A DNA stretch of 64,000 nt from Rhipicephalus microplus. Its lineage: Eukaryota; Arthropoda; Arachnida; Ixodida; Ixodidae. Positions 12,886 through 21,338 of the stretch are shown here, one piece after another (the first letter of the stretch is position 1; the number at the start of each line of letters is the position of its first letter). The stretch spans positions 8,677,001 to 8,741,000 of the forward strand of contig NW_027464588.1 of NCBI RefSeq assembly GCF_043290135.1, in the 5' to 3' direction. The notes beneath the pieces are model-generated. The model made no database searches. It was given only the letters and a program-made list of their open reading frames with translations, and was not told the DNA's origin. A program made the position numbers and the translations under genes.

Positions 12886-13292
12886 TATTGTCTGCAGATG
12901 ACACTAGTGATGCGAGGCATATGCAAAAAAAAACTAGCTCGACAGAAAGCAATGGCAAGTTTTCTGTAACAAACTTAACCACAGAAAACCGCTGCAAAGA
13001 GCGCAGAGTATTTTTTCTAGCTCAAAGGCGCCACCTACCCAACGTTCTCCCGTCAGCTCAGTTGCTCTAACCTGTGAAAGCAAGGAGTTCGTCGTGGCGG
13101 TGGTGCTCCGCTTTCAGATAAGTACAGTAGTGCCATGGCCAATTTTGCTTCGTGCAGCACAAGAGGTTTCAGCGATGATAAATCACTGAAGCGAAAGAAC
13201 CATTTTTGCTCGAGGAGCAACTTGTAGCTGCGTAATTGGTGAACGAGGCGTCATCTCTTAGTAGTCCTGACTGTATCTTCATAATAAAGGAG

Positions 13293-13295
<3 letters not shown>

Positions 13296-13367
<72 letters not shown>

Positions 13368-13368
13368 C
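13296..13368. repeat. (TA)n followed by (GA)n microsatellite
   Basis: TA units run 13296-13342, then GA units 13343-13368. It is the A/B junction of duplicated unit copy 1. Confidence 0.95.
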
Positions 13369-13445
13369 ACTATACTTTCATTTGACATGTCTCAAGAGGC
13401 AAGTAACTGTCACAAGACTTAACGGCACGAGCGCTCGCGTGACGT

Positions 13446-13772
13446 TTCCTGTGCCACACTCACGGAAAAACTTTATTTCTGTGTGGTCGCAAATCACTGG
13501 CCTTCAATACGAGTTCAATATTGAGTGAAATAGAATATTTTATTTTTGAGCATGAAGTACTCAACAAAACAGAGAGTTGGGTTGTCAGCGTTTTTGCTGT
13601 TCAAAAATTAAATCTGACCAACCAACCTAACTCTCCCTTTAGTTAGTAATTCATGTTCAGAATGAAATAACCTATCTCACTCAACTCGTATCTCACTCTC
13701 ACTCACTCTCACTCTATCTCACTCATCTCACTCAACTCGTATTGAAGGCCAGCGATCTGCGACACAAAAAAT
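13446..13772. mobile_element. MITE-like element with long inverted repeats (copy B1)
   Basis: Left arm (from about 13446) contains TGTGTGGTCGCAAATCACTG then GCCTTCAATACGAGTT. The right end carries the reverse complement, AACTCGTATTGAAGGC followed by CAGCGATCTGCGACACA (about 13734-13767). The arms are about 37 bp with a few mismatches. The interior (about 250 bp) is non-coding and includes a (TCTCAC)n patch at 13680-13730. Structure fits a non-autonomous DNA transposon, though no target duplication was identified. Confidence 0.6.
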
Positions 13773-13773
13773 A

Positions 13774-14145
13774 TAGTCTGCAGATGACCCTAGCGATGCG
13801 AGGCATATGCAAAAAAATTACTAGCTAGACAGAAAGCAATGGCGGGTTTTGTGTAACAAACTTAACCACAGAAAACCGCTGCAAAGAGCACAGAGTATTT
13901 TTCCTAGCTCAAGGGCCCCACCGACCCAACTTCCCAGCTCTCAGACAAGTACAACCGAACGATCCAGCTCTCAGATAAGTACAGTAGTGCCACGGCCAAT
14001 TTTCTTCGTGCAGCACAAAAAGTTTCAGCGACGATGAAATCGCTGAAGCGGATGAATCATTTTTGATCGAGAAGCAACTTGGAGCTGTGTAATTGGTGAA
14101 CAAGGCGGCATCTCTTAGTCCTGACTGTATCTTCATATCGAAGGA

Positions 14146-14149
<4 letters not shown>
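13774..14149. repeat. Duplicated unit, copy 2: segment A'
   Basis: Diverged direct repeat of 12886-13295, abutting the end of segment B. It is shorter than the first copy because part of the middle differs. It runs into the next TA tract exactly as the first copy does. Confidence 0.85.

Positions 14150-14231
<82 letters not shown>
14149..14231. repeat. (TA)n microsatellite
   Basis: Uninterrupted TA tract joining segment A' to the left arm of a Penelope-like element. Confidence 0.95.
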
Positions 14232-14235
<4 letters not shown>

Positions 14236-14333
14236 GGTAGAAAAAGAGGTCGACAAACTTTCGGCAGGTGGGCCTGTCTTCGTCGGAGTGAATGGTTGCA
14301 CATGGCACACAGGGCACATATAAAAGCCGCTTC
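14232..14333 (-). repeat. PLE-1 left arm (inverted pLTR)
   Basis: Begins AAAGCGGTAGAAAAAGAGGT and is the reverse complement of the right arm. It lacks about 28 nt that the right arm has between GAAA and GTTTGTCGACC. Read on the + strand it contains CATATAAAAGC (about 14317), a possible TATA box facing the coding region. Confidence 0.75.
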
Positions 14334-14359
14334 TTTTTTATTTTTTCGTTTTATAATAA

Positions 14360-15460
14360 ACCTTTTTATTATAAAAGGTTGATTGGCGACATTTTCATGA
14401 TTTGGTCACATGGAGAGGAGGAATTTTGTCTTTTATTTCAGACTTTAATATTGCTCACCCTTCCATATCCTTTTCGCACACTTATTCACCAGAGACCATT
14501 AACTTTCTCGATGTCACAGTATGTCTCGATAATGAAAAACAGAGCACTAAACTGTACCACAAGCCCACTGACAGACAGAGGTATTTACACTTTCAAAGCA
14601 GCCACAAAAGGCACTGCAAATCCAGCATACCTTACAGCCAGGTCTTACTGTTTAAGCGAATTTGCTCTGAGCAATCTGACTTTGATAATAACTGTAACAA
14701 GCTACGCACTGCACTTCTTAAACAGAAATATCCGCCCAAGTTAGTCAATGACGCAGTAAGGCGTGCCGACGCACAAGACCGTACAGCACTCTGCATCCCC
14801 AAGAAAAATCCTAAAAGTCATTCACAGGTTAACCTGGTTTTAACCCATAATGCATCGGCACCTAACGTCGCATCTATTTTCCGTAAACACCACAACATAC
14901 TTATGCAGAGCGAACACCTTGCAAAAGCCTTTCCAGAACCACTACGTGTTGTGTACAGACGAGGCAAAAATTTGCGAGATTTATTAACTTCCTCTAAAAC
15001 CAGACAGAGCAATAACGACAAGACGCTTGGTTGCCGTCCTTCTAAAAAGCCCCGCTATAAAGTGTGTGCACACATGACCACAACAACACTGGCAGCCAGT
15101 ACTGCGACGAAATCCAAGTTCAAAATTAAGGGCAGTTTAACTTGTGATACTGCAAATGTCGTATATTTGCTAGAATGCGATATCCGTCATGTACAATACA
15201 TAGGTCATACTGAAACTGCTTTTCGATACCGTTTCAATAATCATAAATCTCATGTGCATGCCCTTCCTAACTTACCGATTTCAAGGCATGTCACCAAGGC
15301 AGGTCATTCATTCAGTAACATAATAGCTACAATACTGGAATCGGGTTTTAAATCACACCATGAACGCGAAGTAAAAGAGTCATTTTTAATTCATAAATTC
15401 AAAACACTATCTGCCGGCATGAACGAGAGCCCGGGCACGCTTACTTGCATATTGCCTTAG
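14360..15460 (+). pseudogene. Penelope-like RT C-terminus and GIY-YIG endonuclease
   Basis: Starts with 'GDIFMIWSHGEEEF', the PLE RT motif C block (normally DDIFMIW; the first Asp is Gly here), then shifts frame near 14425 and stays open for about 340 codons to the stop at 15458-15460. Typical PLE blocks follow: 'SPETINFLDV', 'YHKPTDRQRYLHF', 'SIPYSQ'. The endonuclease has 'VVYLLEC' and 'YIGHTETAFRYRFNNH' (the Y...YIG...R core), then 'REVKESFLIHKF' with the catalytic Glu, and 'GMNE'. Cys residues before 'VVYLLEC' fit the zinc finger that precedes the PLE endonuclease. The enzyme would nick target DNA to prime reverse transcription. The long open frame suggests fairly recent insertion, but truncation and the frameshift make it inactive. 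Confidence 0.87.
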
Positions 15461-15892
15461 TAAATCGCTTTTTTGTTTTACTGACAAGTGTATATTCTTC
15501 GCACGATGTTGGCCTAATGTCAAATATTACCTACATAATGTAGGTGGCCTTTGTCGCTTCACCATTTTACTCGCATTCATTTTGCTCTGCCTGCTTTGTA
15601 ATTTTGTTTATCTCTCTAAACTTCTTTTTTCTTTTTAAAGGCTTACTGAATGTTTTTAGGCTGTGATTATCCCGCAGAACGTATGACATAGTGAGCTACT
15701 GCGTGCGCAGTCTGTTATTTTGCTGACCTGTTTCATTCCACACAAGTTGTAGGGTATCTAATACGTGCCAATTCACTATTGTATAATGATACGCGTTTTC
15801 AGCTGTATATGCACTATAGCCACGTACCTTTGGTGATATATAATCTTGTTTCTTAAACTACTGATAATGACTTAGCCGTGTGATACGCAAAC

Positions 15893-16019
15893 AAGCGGCT
15901 TATATATGTGCCCTCTGTGCCATGTGCAACCATTCACTCCGACGAAGGCAGGCCCACCTGCCGAAACGTTAATAAAACTAGTGTTTTTTCGCACGTTTGT
16001 CGACCTCTTTTTCTACCGC
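15893..16019 (+). repeat. PLE-1 right arm (pLTR)
   Basis: Begins AAGCGGCTTATATATGTGCC and ends GACCTCTTTTTCTACCGC. It contains CCGACGA - a perfect 6-bp stem GGCAGG/CCTGCC - GAAAC (about 15948-15966), the arrangement of a hammerhead ribozyme core with one departure (CCGACGA for CUGANGA). Confidence 0.75.
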
Positions 16020-16051
16020 ATTTTCCACCGGATTCATTGAATTTCACCCCA

Positions 16052-16053
<2 letters not shown>

Positions 16054-16136
<83 letters not shown>
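16054..16136. repeat. (TA)n microsatellite
   Basis: Pure TA tract immediately before the second PLE fragment. Confidence 0.95.
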
Positions 16137-16137
<1 letters not shown>

Positions 16138-16456
16138 GTCTGATAGTATCAACGTCATCTATCTTCTCGAGTGTTCAACATGCGGAGCTCAGTACATAGG
16201 TCAAACAGAGACAAGTTTCAGAATTCGTTTTAATAATCACCGTGCACATGTCGTAAGCCTCCCTAATCTACCGCTGTCGAAGCACGTCAGTTTGCCTGGC
16301 CATGGTTTCGACAAAATTAGGGCCACTATTATTCAGTCCGGTTTCAAGACAAACCACGATAGGGAAGTGAGGGAATCCTTCTTGATCCACAAATTTAACA
16401 CCATTCGTTCAGGTATCAATGAAAACGTAGGAAAGCTCACCTGCCTCGCACTATAA
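16137..16456 (+). pseudogene. PLE GIY-YIG endonuclease fragment
   Basis: Open frame of about 105 codons: 'INVIYLLECSTCGAQYIGQT' (Y...YIG), 'FRIRFNNHRAHV' (catalytic Arg), 'LPNLPLSKHV', 'DREVRESFLIHKF' (catalytic Glu) and 'GINENVGKLTCL'. It ends at the same relative position as the PLE-1 endonuclease. No RT is attached: the reading frame enters from the TA repeat, which is not real coding sequence. All visible endonuclease active-site residues are kept, but the piece cannot act without its RT. Confidence 0.85.
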
Positions 16457-16753
16457 CAACACGACTTCTTAGATTAGTAAAATATTTTAGTGTATATTAA
16501 AATGTATATTAGTCAACCGTGGTTTCTTTACTTCAAAGCTTTTTTACATGTCCTGCCAACCATACTGTGCACCGCGTGTCGATGCGCAAGGAAATTCGAA
16601 ACTTGTAGATTCATTCACCCGTCACATGTCAGTCATGTCAACACAAGGTTCTGACAGATTACAATTTTTTTACTTTGATTGTCCTAGCTGCTATACCGAG
16701 AGTTCATCACGTGAGCCTATAAAAGCGGCTGCATTGTATCATACCTACTTACC

Positions 16754-16780
16754 CTGACGAAGGCCGTGCCATGGCCGAAA
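16754..16780 (+). other. Hammerhead-ribozyme-like core in PLE-2 pLTR
   Basis: CTGACGA (16754-16760), a short stem GGCC/GGCC (16762-16765 with 16773-16776) and GAAA (16777-16780), in the order of a hammerhead core with stem II. Hammerhead motifs in PLE repeats are established knowledge. Stem III and the cleavage site were not resolved here, so activity is uncertain. Confidence 0.4.
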
Positions 16781-16829
16781 CGTTAGCAAATATGATTTCC
16801 TTTTCGAATGTGCTATCTGCAAATTCATT

Positions 16830-16831
<2 letters not shown>

Positions 16832-16902
<71 letters not shown>
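16832..16902. repeat. (TA)n microsatellite
   Basis: TA tract that ends the PLE cluster and leads into segment B', as the first TA tract leads into segment B. Confidence 0.95.
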
Positions 16903-16905
<3 letters not shown>

Positions 16906-16906
16906 T

Positions 16907-17295
16907 TAACACTATACTTTCATTTGACATGGCTCACAAGACAAGTAAACATCAAAAGACATAACGGCACGACCGCTCGTGCGACATTTCCTGTGCCACA
17001 CTCACAGAAAAAATTTACTTCTGTGTGGTCGCAGATAACTGGCCTTCAATATGAGTTAAATAATGAGTGATATAGATTAATTTAATTGTCAGCATCAGGT
17101 ACTCAACATAACAGAGAGTTGGGTTCTCAGCTTTTTGCTGTTTAAAAATGAAATCGGACCAACTATTCTAACTCTCCCTTTTATTAGGACTTCATGTTCA
17201 GAATGAAATAACTTACCTCACTCAATATTTAACTCGTATTGAAGGCCAGCGATCTGTGACACACAGAAACACAGTTTTTTCGTGCGTGTGGCAGA
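16907..17295. mobile_element. Duplicated unit, copy 2: segment B' with MITE-like inverted repeats
   Basis: Direct repeat of 13369-13773. The MITE-like arms are longer here: left from about 16990 (CCTGTGCCACACTCACAGAA, then TGTGTGGTCGCAGAT), right ending near 17295 (ATCTGTGACACACAGAAA, then GTGCGTGTGGCAGATAG). Arms of about 70 bp match in inverted orientation with mismatches. Non-coding. Confidence 0.65.
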
Positions 17296-17300
17296 TAGTC

Positions 17301-18204
17301 ATACTGAAACATGCAACACTTAACTACACACCCCAGCACGAGTAGAGGTGACAAATTCTGAACAGGCGCCATTTTCTACTCTTTACTTTTCACTAAATAC
17401 AGCACAATACCGATAAAGAGGATCAACATGAACATCTATGACTTCTTTTTTATTTCTTTTCTCAGCAGTGTAACTACTCTAGCAGCAGAGAAGAATAAAA
17501 ATGAGCGACACGAACTTCTTGCTTTCACTAATCGTGCTTTACAACCTGCGTGTGAAGTTGTTCGTAGTATAAAACGTAGGACAGATAATAAATCAAGTGA
17601 ATTCTTTAGTTCTGACACTTTTGTTTAGCGCATTTTTATTTTTATTTAGTATAAAATCTAAGAAAACAAATCATTCCGCTTCACCGCATCGCTCCCCTTT
17701 CCGGTAATCCCAAGCAAGAGAGGCCTACTCAGGAAACCGGAGACGCGTTCGTTCACTTAGCGCGCTAAATTTATAGGCGCCTGCTAGCACGCCTAAATAG
17801 GACACACCGCCAGCCCTTTTTAACGCACCTAGTGGGATTTTGCAGTACCCAGACTTTGTACTACGTCTGAGAACTTTGTACCACGATTAACGAGCGCTGC
17901 TTCTATGTACCCTCAGTGGCGTCTGGTCTATTAGCTGGCGCTAATGACTTGGTCGACGAGCCTGCGAAATACGTTTTTGGCCAGTGGTAACATTTTGCAG
18001 CATTATATACTGCGATAAAACAAAATTGGGGCATAGTAGAATGCCTCCGAAATGTTTGTCTTTTTCTTTGAAGATCCTCCACTCGCTTCTCGAAGGCCAA
18101 AAACGCATTTTGAAGGAACTACGCGCTGTGGCGAAAACCACATGACTTGAGCAACTTGAAAGACTGTGTGACAGTAACGTACTGCGTGTCAAAAACGTAG
18201 TAAG
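17301..18204. other. No gene recognised
   Basis: No supported gene. The part 18050-18200 may belong to the gag end of the following Gypsy relic (a Leu/Lys-rich stretch near 18070-18130 on the + strand), but the match is too weak to call. Confidence 0.35.
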
Positions 18205-18231
18205 AAAAAAAAACATATACTTCGAGCCTAG

Positions 18232-18790
18232 AAATGAAATCCCTGTTAAGACAAGAACTTCGGGGTTTGCTGGACGCGGGCATCATCAGAACATCGACAT
18301 CGTCGTTTGCTTCAACGATTACAATCCTGCCTAATTAAGATAAATCACTTCACTTATGGGCGGATTGCAGACCGACCGGTTCCCGTCTCAGATGCGAAAA
18401 ATAGACGAGATCATCGATGAAACCGGTGGATGCGATTACTCTTCTAGGATAGATTTGTTTAAAGGGTACCACCAAGTACGCTTGATGGAATACACGACAA
18501 ATTTCATGGTGTTTGTTACACCATTTGACGTGTGCGAACACAACCGACTTCCGTTTGGCTGGAAGAACTGTGGTGCATTTTTTTAGGAAATGATGAACAG
18601 TGTACACGGAGACTTTAATGTAAAGTTTCGCAATGTGCACATTGACAATAGCCTAGTGTTCAAGGACAAGAGACGACCATATACTGCACTTTTCAGCTGT
18701 GTTGCTAGCACTCAGTGATGGAAGACTAAAAATCAATGCGAAGAAAAGTGAGTTTTTTAGTCACACGGTGGCATTTCCTGGCAGGAGCCA
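18232..18790 (+). pseudogene. Gypsy-1 reverse transcriptase fragment
   Basis: 'LLRQELRGLLDAGIIRTSTS' is the start of a Gypsy RT (E-x-LL-x-GII-x-S-x-S). After a frame change comes 'FPSQMRKIDEIIDETGGCDY', then 'IDLFKGYHQVRL' (motif A, catalytic Asp), 'TPFDVCEHNRLPFGWKNCGA' (motif B with PFG) and, in another frame, 'NVHIDNSLVF' (18637-18648), where the YxDD motif has become HIDN. At least three frame changes and several stops. Catalytically dead even if repaired in frame, since the second Asp of motif C is lost. Confidence 0.8.
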
Positions 18791-19059
18791 AACATAGAGG
18801 AGATGAATGAACGAACAGTACCAAAGAAGAAAGCGTGCAGCAAATCAGGTCTGTTGCGAAGCCCTACGACGTCCGTTCACTTGGTGTGTCTATAAAATTC
18901 ATAGGGCACTTCCGAGCATTTGTAAAGAACTAGGCCAAAAAGACCAATTGCCTCGTAACATTGACATCAAAAGGTGTTATGTTCTTGCGGACGGATGAAT
19001 GTGAAATCATCTTTGTAGAGCTAATTACCACCATTTCGTGTGACGCTGTATTGACGTTT

Positions 19060-20500
19060 CCAGATTTTACCTTACCATTCATACTCTGAATCGTTGCTGC
19101 TTCCCACCATGGTACTAGGGCTATTTTTACCAAAGAATTGACAAGGAGAATGTGACTCAACAACTACAAGTGAACAGATATTTTTATTATACGTTTACCG
19201 AAACCCAAATTAGTTATTACATCACAGAAAAAGAAGCACTAGCAGTTGTTAAGGCCTTGAGTTATTTTTGAGCATACTTGAAAGAGAATGTTTTATTTAA
19301 ACTGTTCACCGACAGCCCGGCCTTCACCTATCGGCGGCTTCTCGCGCAGCCAAAGAGGAGAATCGCGTGCGAGATAAGCGATATTCAACAGTACACGTTT
19401 GCTGTAGCTCATCGTCCGAAACAGTCACCAAGATGCGGATGCAATGTCCAGAATACACATTCCCTAAGACACTGCTGAGGAGCACGTAAACTTGTCAAGG
19501 CTGTGGGAAGAAACAAGGACATTTATATTTAGAAACGAAAAAGTACATGTAGCTGAGACCGAAGTGGAAACCACCATTCTGAGGCTCTACTATAATGATC
19601 CAAAATCTGGAGGGCACGATGAATGTCGAAGAGCATACAGAAAGCTAACTGCAAGGTTCACATAAACGAACATGAAGGCGGGTATTACATTAAAACATGC
19701 CACGAATGCCAGGTCTTCAAAGCAAAGTTTTTGCCACGAGGAAATGAATTCATAACGCCGAAGTGCTCTGAGGTACCTCTTGAGGTACTGCACCTCGACT
19801 TTGCCGAAATGAAGAAGGTAAGGGCATGCTGAAAACGCAAGCATTTCTGGTTGTCGTCAATGAGTGCACGCGTCATGTTGCTGCTAAGGCAGGCAGAGAA
19901 GATACGAATGCAGTAATTTCATTCCTCAAACGGGAAATCTTCAAAGACGTTATATGGGAGCCGACAGATGGACACAACGAAAAAGAGAAGTTCCCCTATC
20001 GAAACGTGGTCCAGCTAATCTGAGGCAGTTCCACTGTTAACCCTGATTATCTCAAAGGTGGTAAAGTAATTCTTGCTGAGATCAGACCGGCTTTCCAAAG
20101 TCCTAAGCTTCGACATTGGGCAGAAAAGAAAAAGGCATAAAATTACGCTTTGTGGTCCAATATCACCCTGAAGACAAATTCCTGGATTTCGGAAAATCAA
20201 GTTGGCTGCCCCCTGATATAGAGCAGGGTTTAGTTGACAATATTATGCTCAAGAAACAACATATGGTGGCAGAGCGGAACCAGCAATATAGCTATACAAT
20301 GAATGGAAATTTTGATAAGCGCCATCAATCAAAGATCCCTGATGTGCAGCTTGGAAGCTCGGTCTTCGTCCGAAAAGGACTTCACTCTAAGTCTCATGTT
20401 ACTGGTCCCTACTTCCGCATGACGATTACGAAGCGACAAAGTGTGCTGAAGGCGGTATATTACCAGGGACCTCGGGGCTAGGTCGAAAAGGCATCTCTAT
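19060..20500 (+). pseudogene. Gypsy-1 RNase H and integrase fragments
   Basis: RNase H: 'YYITEKEALAVVKAL' (Glu of the EKE-A motif) near 19215, then 'FKLFTDSPAFTYRRLL' (TD motif) and 'FAVAHRPKQS' near 19400. Integrase: H...H then 'CHECQVFKAKFLPRG' (zinc-binding H2C2) near 19690-19740, 'LEVLHLDFAEMKK' (first catalytic Asp) near 19785, 'VVVNECTRHVAAKA' near 19850. A C-terminal domain follows (20116-20480) with 'FDKRHQSKIPDVQLGSSVFV' and 'VTGPYFRMTI' (GPY motif). The integrase central part with the second Asp and Glu is missing or unreadable between about 19980 and 20110. Confidence 0.72.
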
Positions 20501-20509
20501 CAAACATAT

Positions 20510-20678
20510 TGTTACAAGACTACATCACACTGAAGAAGCAAGTCAAGACAGACAGCGAGCAAGACGACGTCATTCTAGGATGTGGGGCACGCTCTCGCTT
20601 GCCATTTGGGCTTACGCTCGGCGTCGTGCCAATATATTTCAGCTATAACCTCGTTTCTCTGTGTGCCCACCAATAACA
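20510..20678 (+). repeat. Gypsy-2 5' LTR
   Basis: Starts TGTTACAAGACTACA and ends AATAACA. It matches 23741-23903 through shared blocks GATGTGGGGCACGCTCTC and CTCTGTGTGCCC, with numerous point differences, so the insertion is old. Confidence 0.85.
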
Positions 20679-20681
20679 TTT

Positions 20682-20699
20682 TGGCGGAGGTGCTGGGTA
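20682..20699 (+). other. Gypsy-2 primer-binding site
   Basis: TGGCGGAGGTGCTGGGTA starts 3 nt after the 5' LTR and begins with TGG, the complement of a tRNA 3' CCA. Identical to the Gypsy-3 site. The tRNA is not assigned. Confidence 0.6.
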
Positions 20700-20748
20700 G
20701 CAAAGCCCGACGGAGCTTCGCGGCGGACGCCAAGTTGCCGCTTCTAAC

Positions 20749-21338
20749 ATGTCTACCGATAGAAATGATGCGCTAACAGCTATGCCCAACGCATGAACGG
20801 CGCCCACCTCACCTGTGGTTAATGTGACCACTCCACCCCGTGATCCTGGCAACTTTTCGGACACTGACGGCGAAGACATCGATGAGTGGCTCCAACTCTA
20901 CAAGCTCGTGAGTGAAAATCATTGTTGAGACCCAACCATGATGCAGGCAAACCTTATCTTTTACTTCAGAGGTACAACACTGGTTCGAAAACATCGTGGA
21001 AGAGCTTACCAGCTGGAATGTTTGTAAGACGAAGTTGCGCGAGTTGTTCGGCCAATCTGCCGGGTGCAAGCAGGCCGCTAAGAAAGAACTTGTTACCCGT
21101 GTGCAGACATCCACGGAGCCTTATCTGGCCTATATTCGAGATGTCTCGACCCTCTGTGTAAGGTTGATACCGCTATGACCGAAGCCGACAAGGTTGCGCC
21201 CGTACTCAAAGGCATCACTGATGATGCCTTTAGCCTCCCTGTATTTAAACGCTGTTCGGAAGTCCAAGACGTCGTTAAGAAGTGCCAACGCTTTCAAGAG
21301 GCTAAACGTCGCCCCACCACTTCACCCATCTTGGTGAT
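20749..21338 (+). pseudogene. Gypsy-2 gag remnant
   Basis: ATG at 20749. The product resembles the Gypsy-4 capsid: 'PPRDPGNFSDTDGEDIDEWL' aligns with 'PPRDPGTFSGTGKDKVTVEN', and 'EADKVAPVLKGITDDAFSL' with 'ETDKIAHILKGIAGDAFNL'; 'VVKKCQRFQEAKRR' matches as well. Stops and frame changes lie near 20925 and 21020-21170. The zinc knuckle and gag C-terminus are missing because of the deletion into pol. Confidence 0.8.

Larger units (their letters stand above)
12886..13773. repeat. Duplicated unit, copy 1: segment A - (TA)n(GA)n - segment B
   Basis: Segment A (12886-13295) starts TATTGTCTGCAGATGACACT and is repeated with small differences at 13774-14149. Segment B (13369-13773) starts CACTATACTTTCATTTGACA and is repeated at 16907-17280. 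In both copies a (TA)n tract lies at the A/B junction. A contains GATGCGAGGCATATGC, AACCACAGAAAACCGCTGCA and GATAAGTACAGTAGTGCCA. No coding function seen. Confidence 0.85.
14232..16019 (+). mobile_element. Penelope-like element (PLE-1), 5'-truncated
   Basis: RT remnant plus GIY-YIG endonuclease on the + strand (14360-15460), about 430 bp of 3' non-coding sequence, and flanking inverted arms (14232-14333 and 15893-16019) matching over about 100 bp. PLEs are known to carry LTR-like repeats that may be inverted. Both outer edges touch or lie close to TA tracts, in agreement with insertion into AT-rich simple repeats. Only the RT motif C region and beyond is left. Confidence 0.82.
16137..16831 (+). 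mobile_element. Penelope-like element fragment (PLE-2)
   Basis: Endonuclease C-terminus (16137-16456), about 250 bp of non-coding 3' sequence and a pLTR-like end (about 16712-16800) with a TATAAAAGCGGCT box at 16719 and a hammerhead-like core at 16754-16780. The 5' end is cut off at the TA tract. Related to, but clearly diverged from, PLE-1. Confidence 0.75.
18205..20509 (+). mobile_element. Gypsy-1: degenerate Gypsy/Ty3 relic
   Basis: RT, RNase H and integrase fragments in the Gypsy order on the + strand, with many stops and frame changes. No gag, protease or LTR found. It ends where Gypsy-2 begins, in what looks like the integrase C-terminus, which suggests Gypsy-2 inserted into it. Confidence 0.75.

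Noticed and set aside
13680..13740. CRISPR-like short repeats (TCTCAC units)
   Set aside because: Degenerate simple repeat inside a MITE-like element in a eukaryotic genome; no spacer structure.
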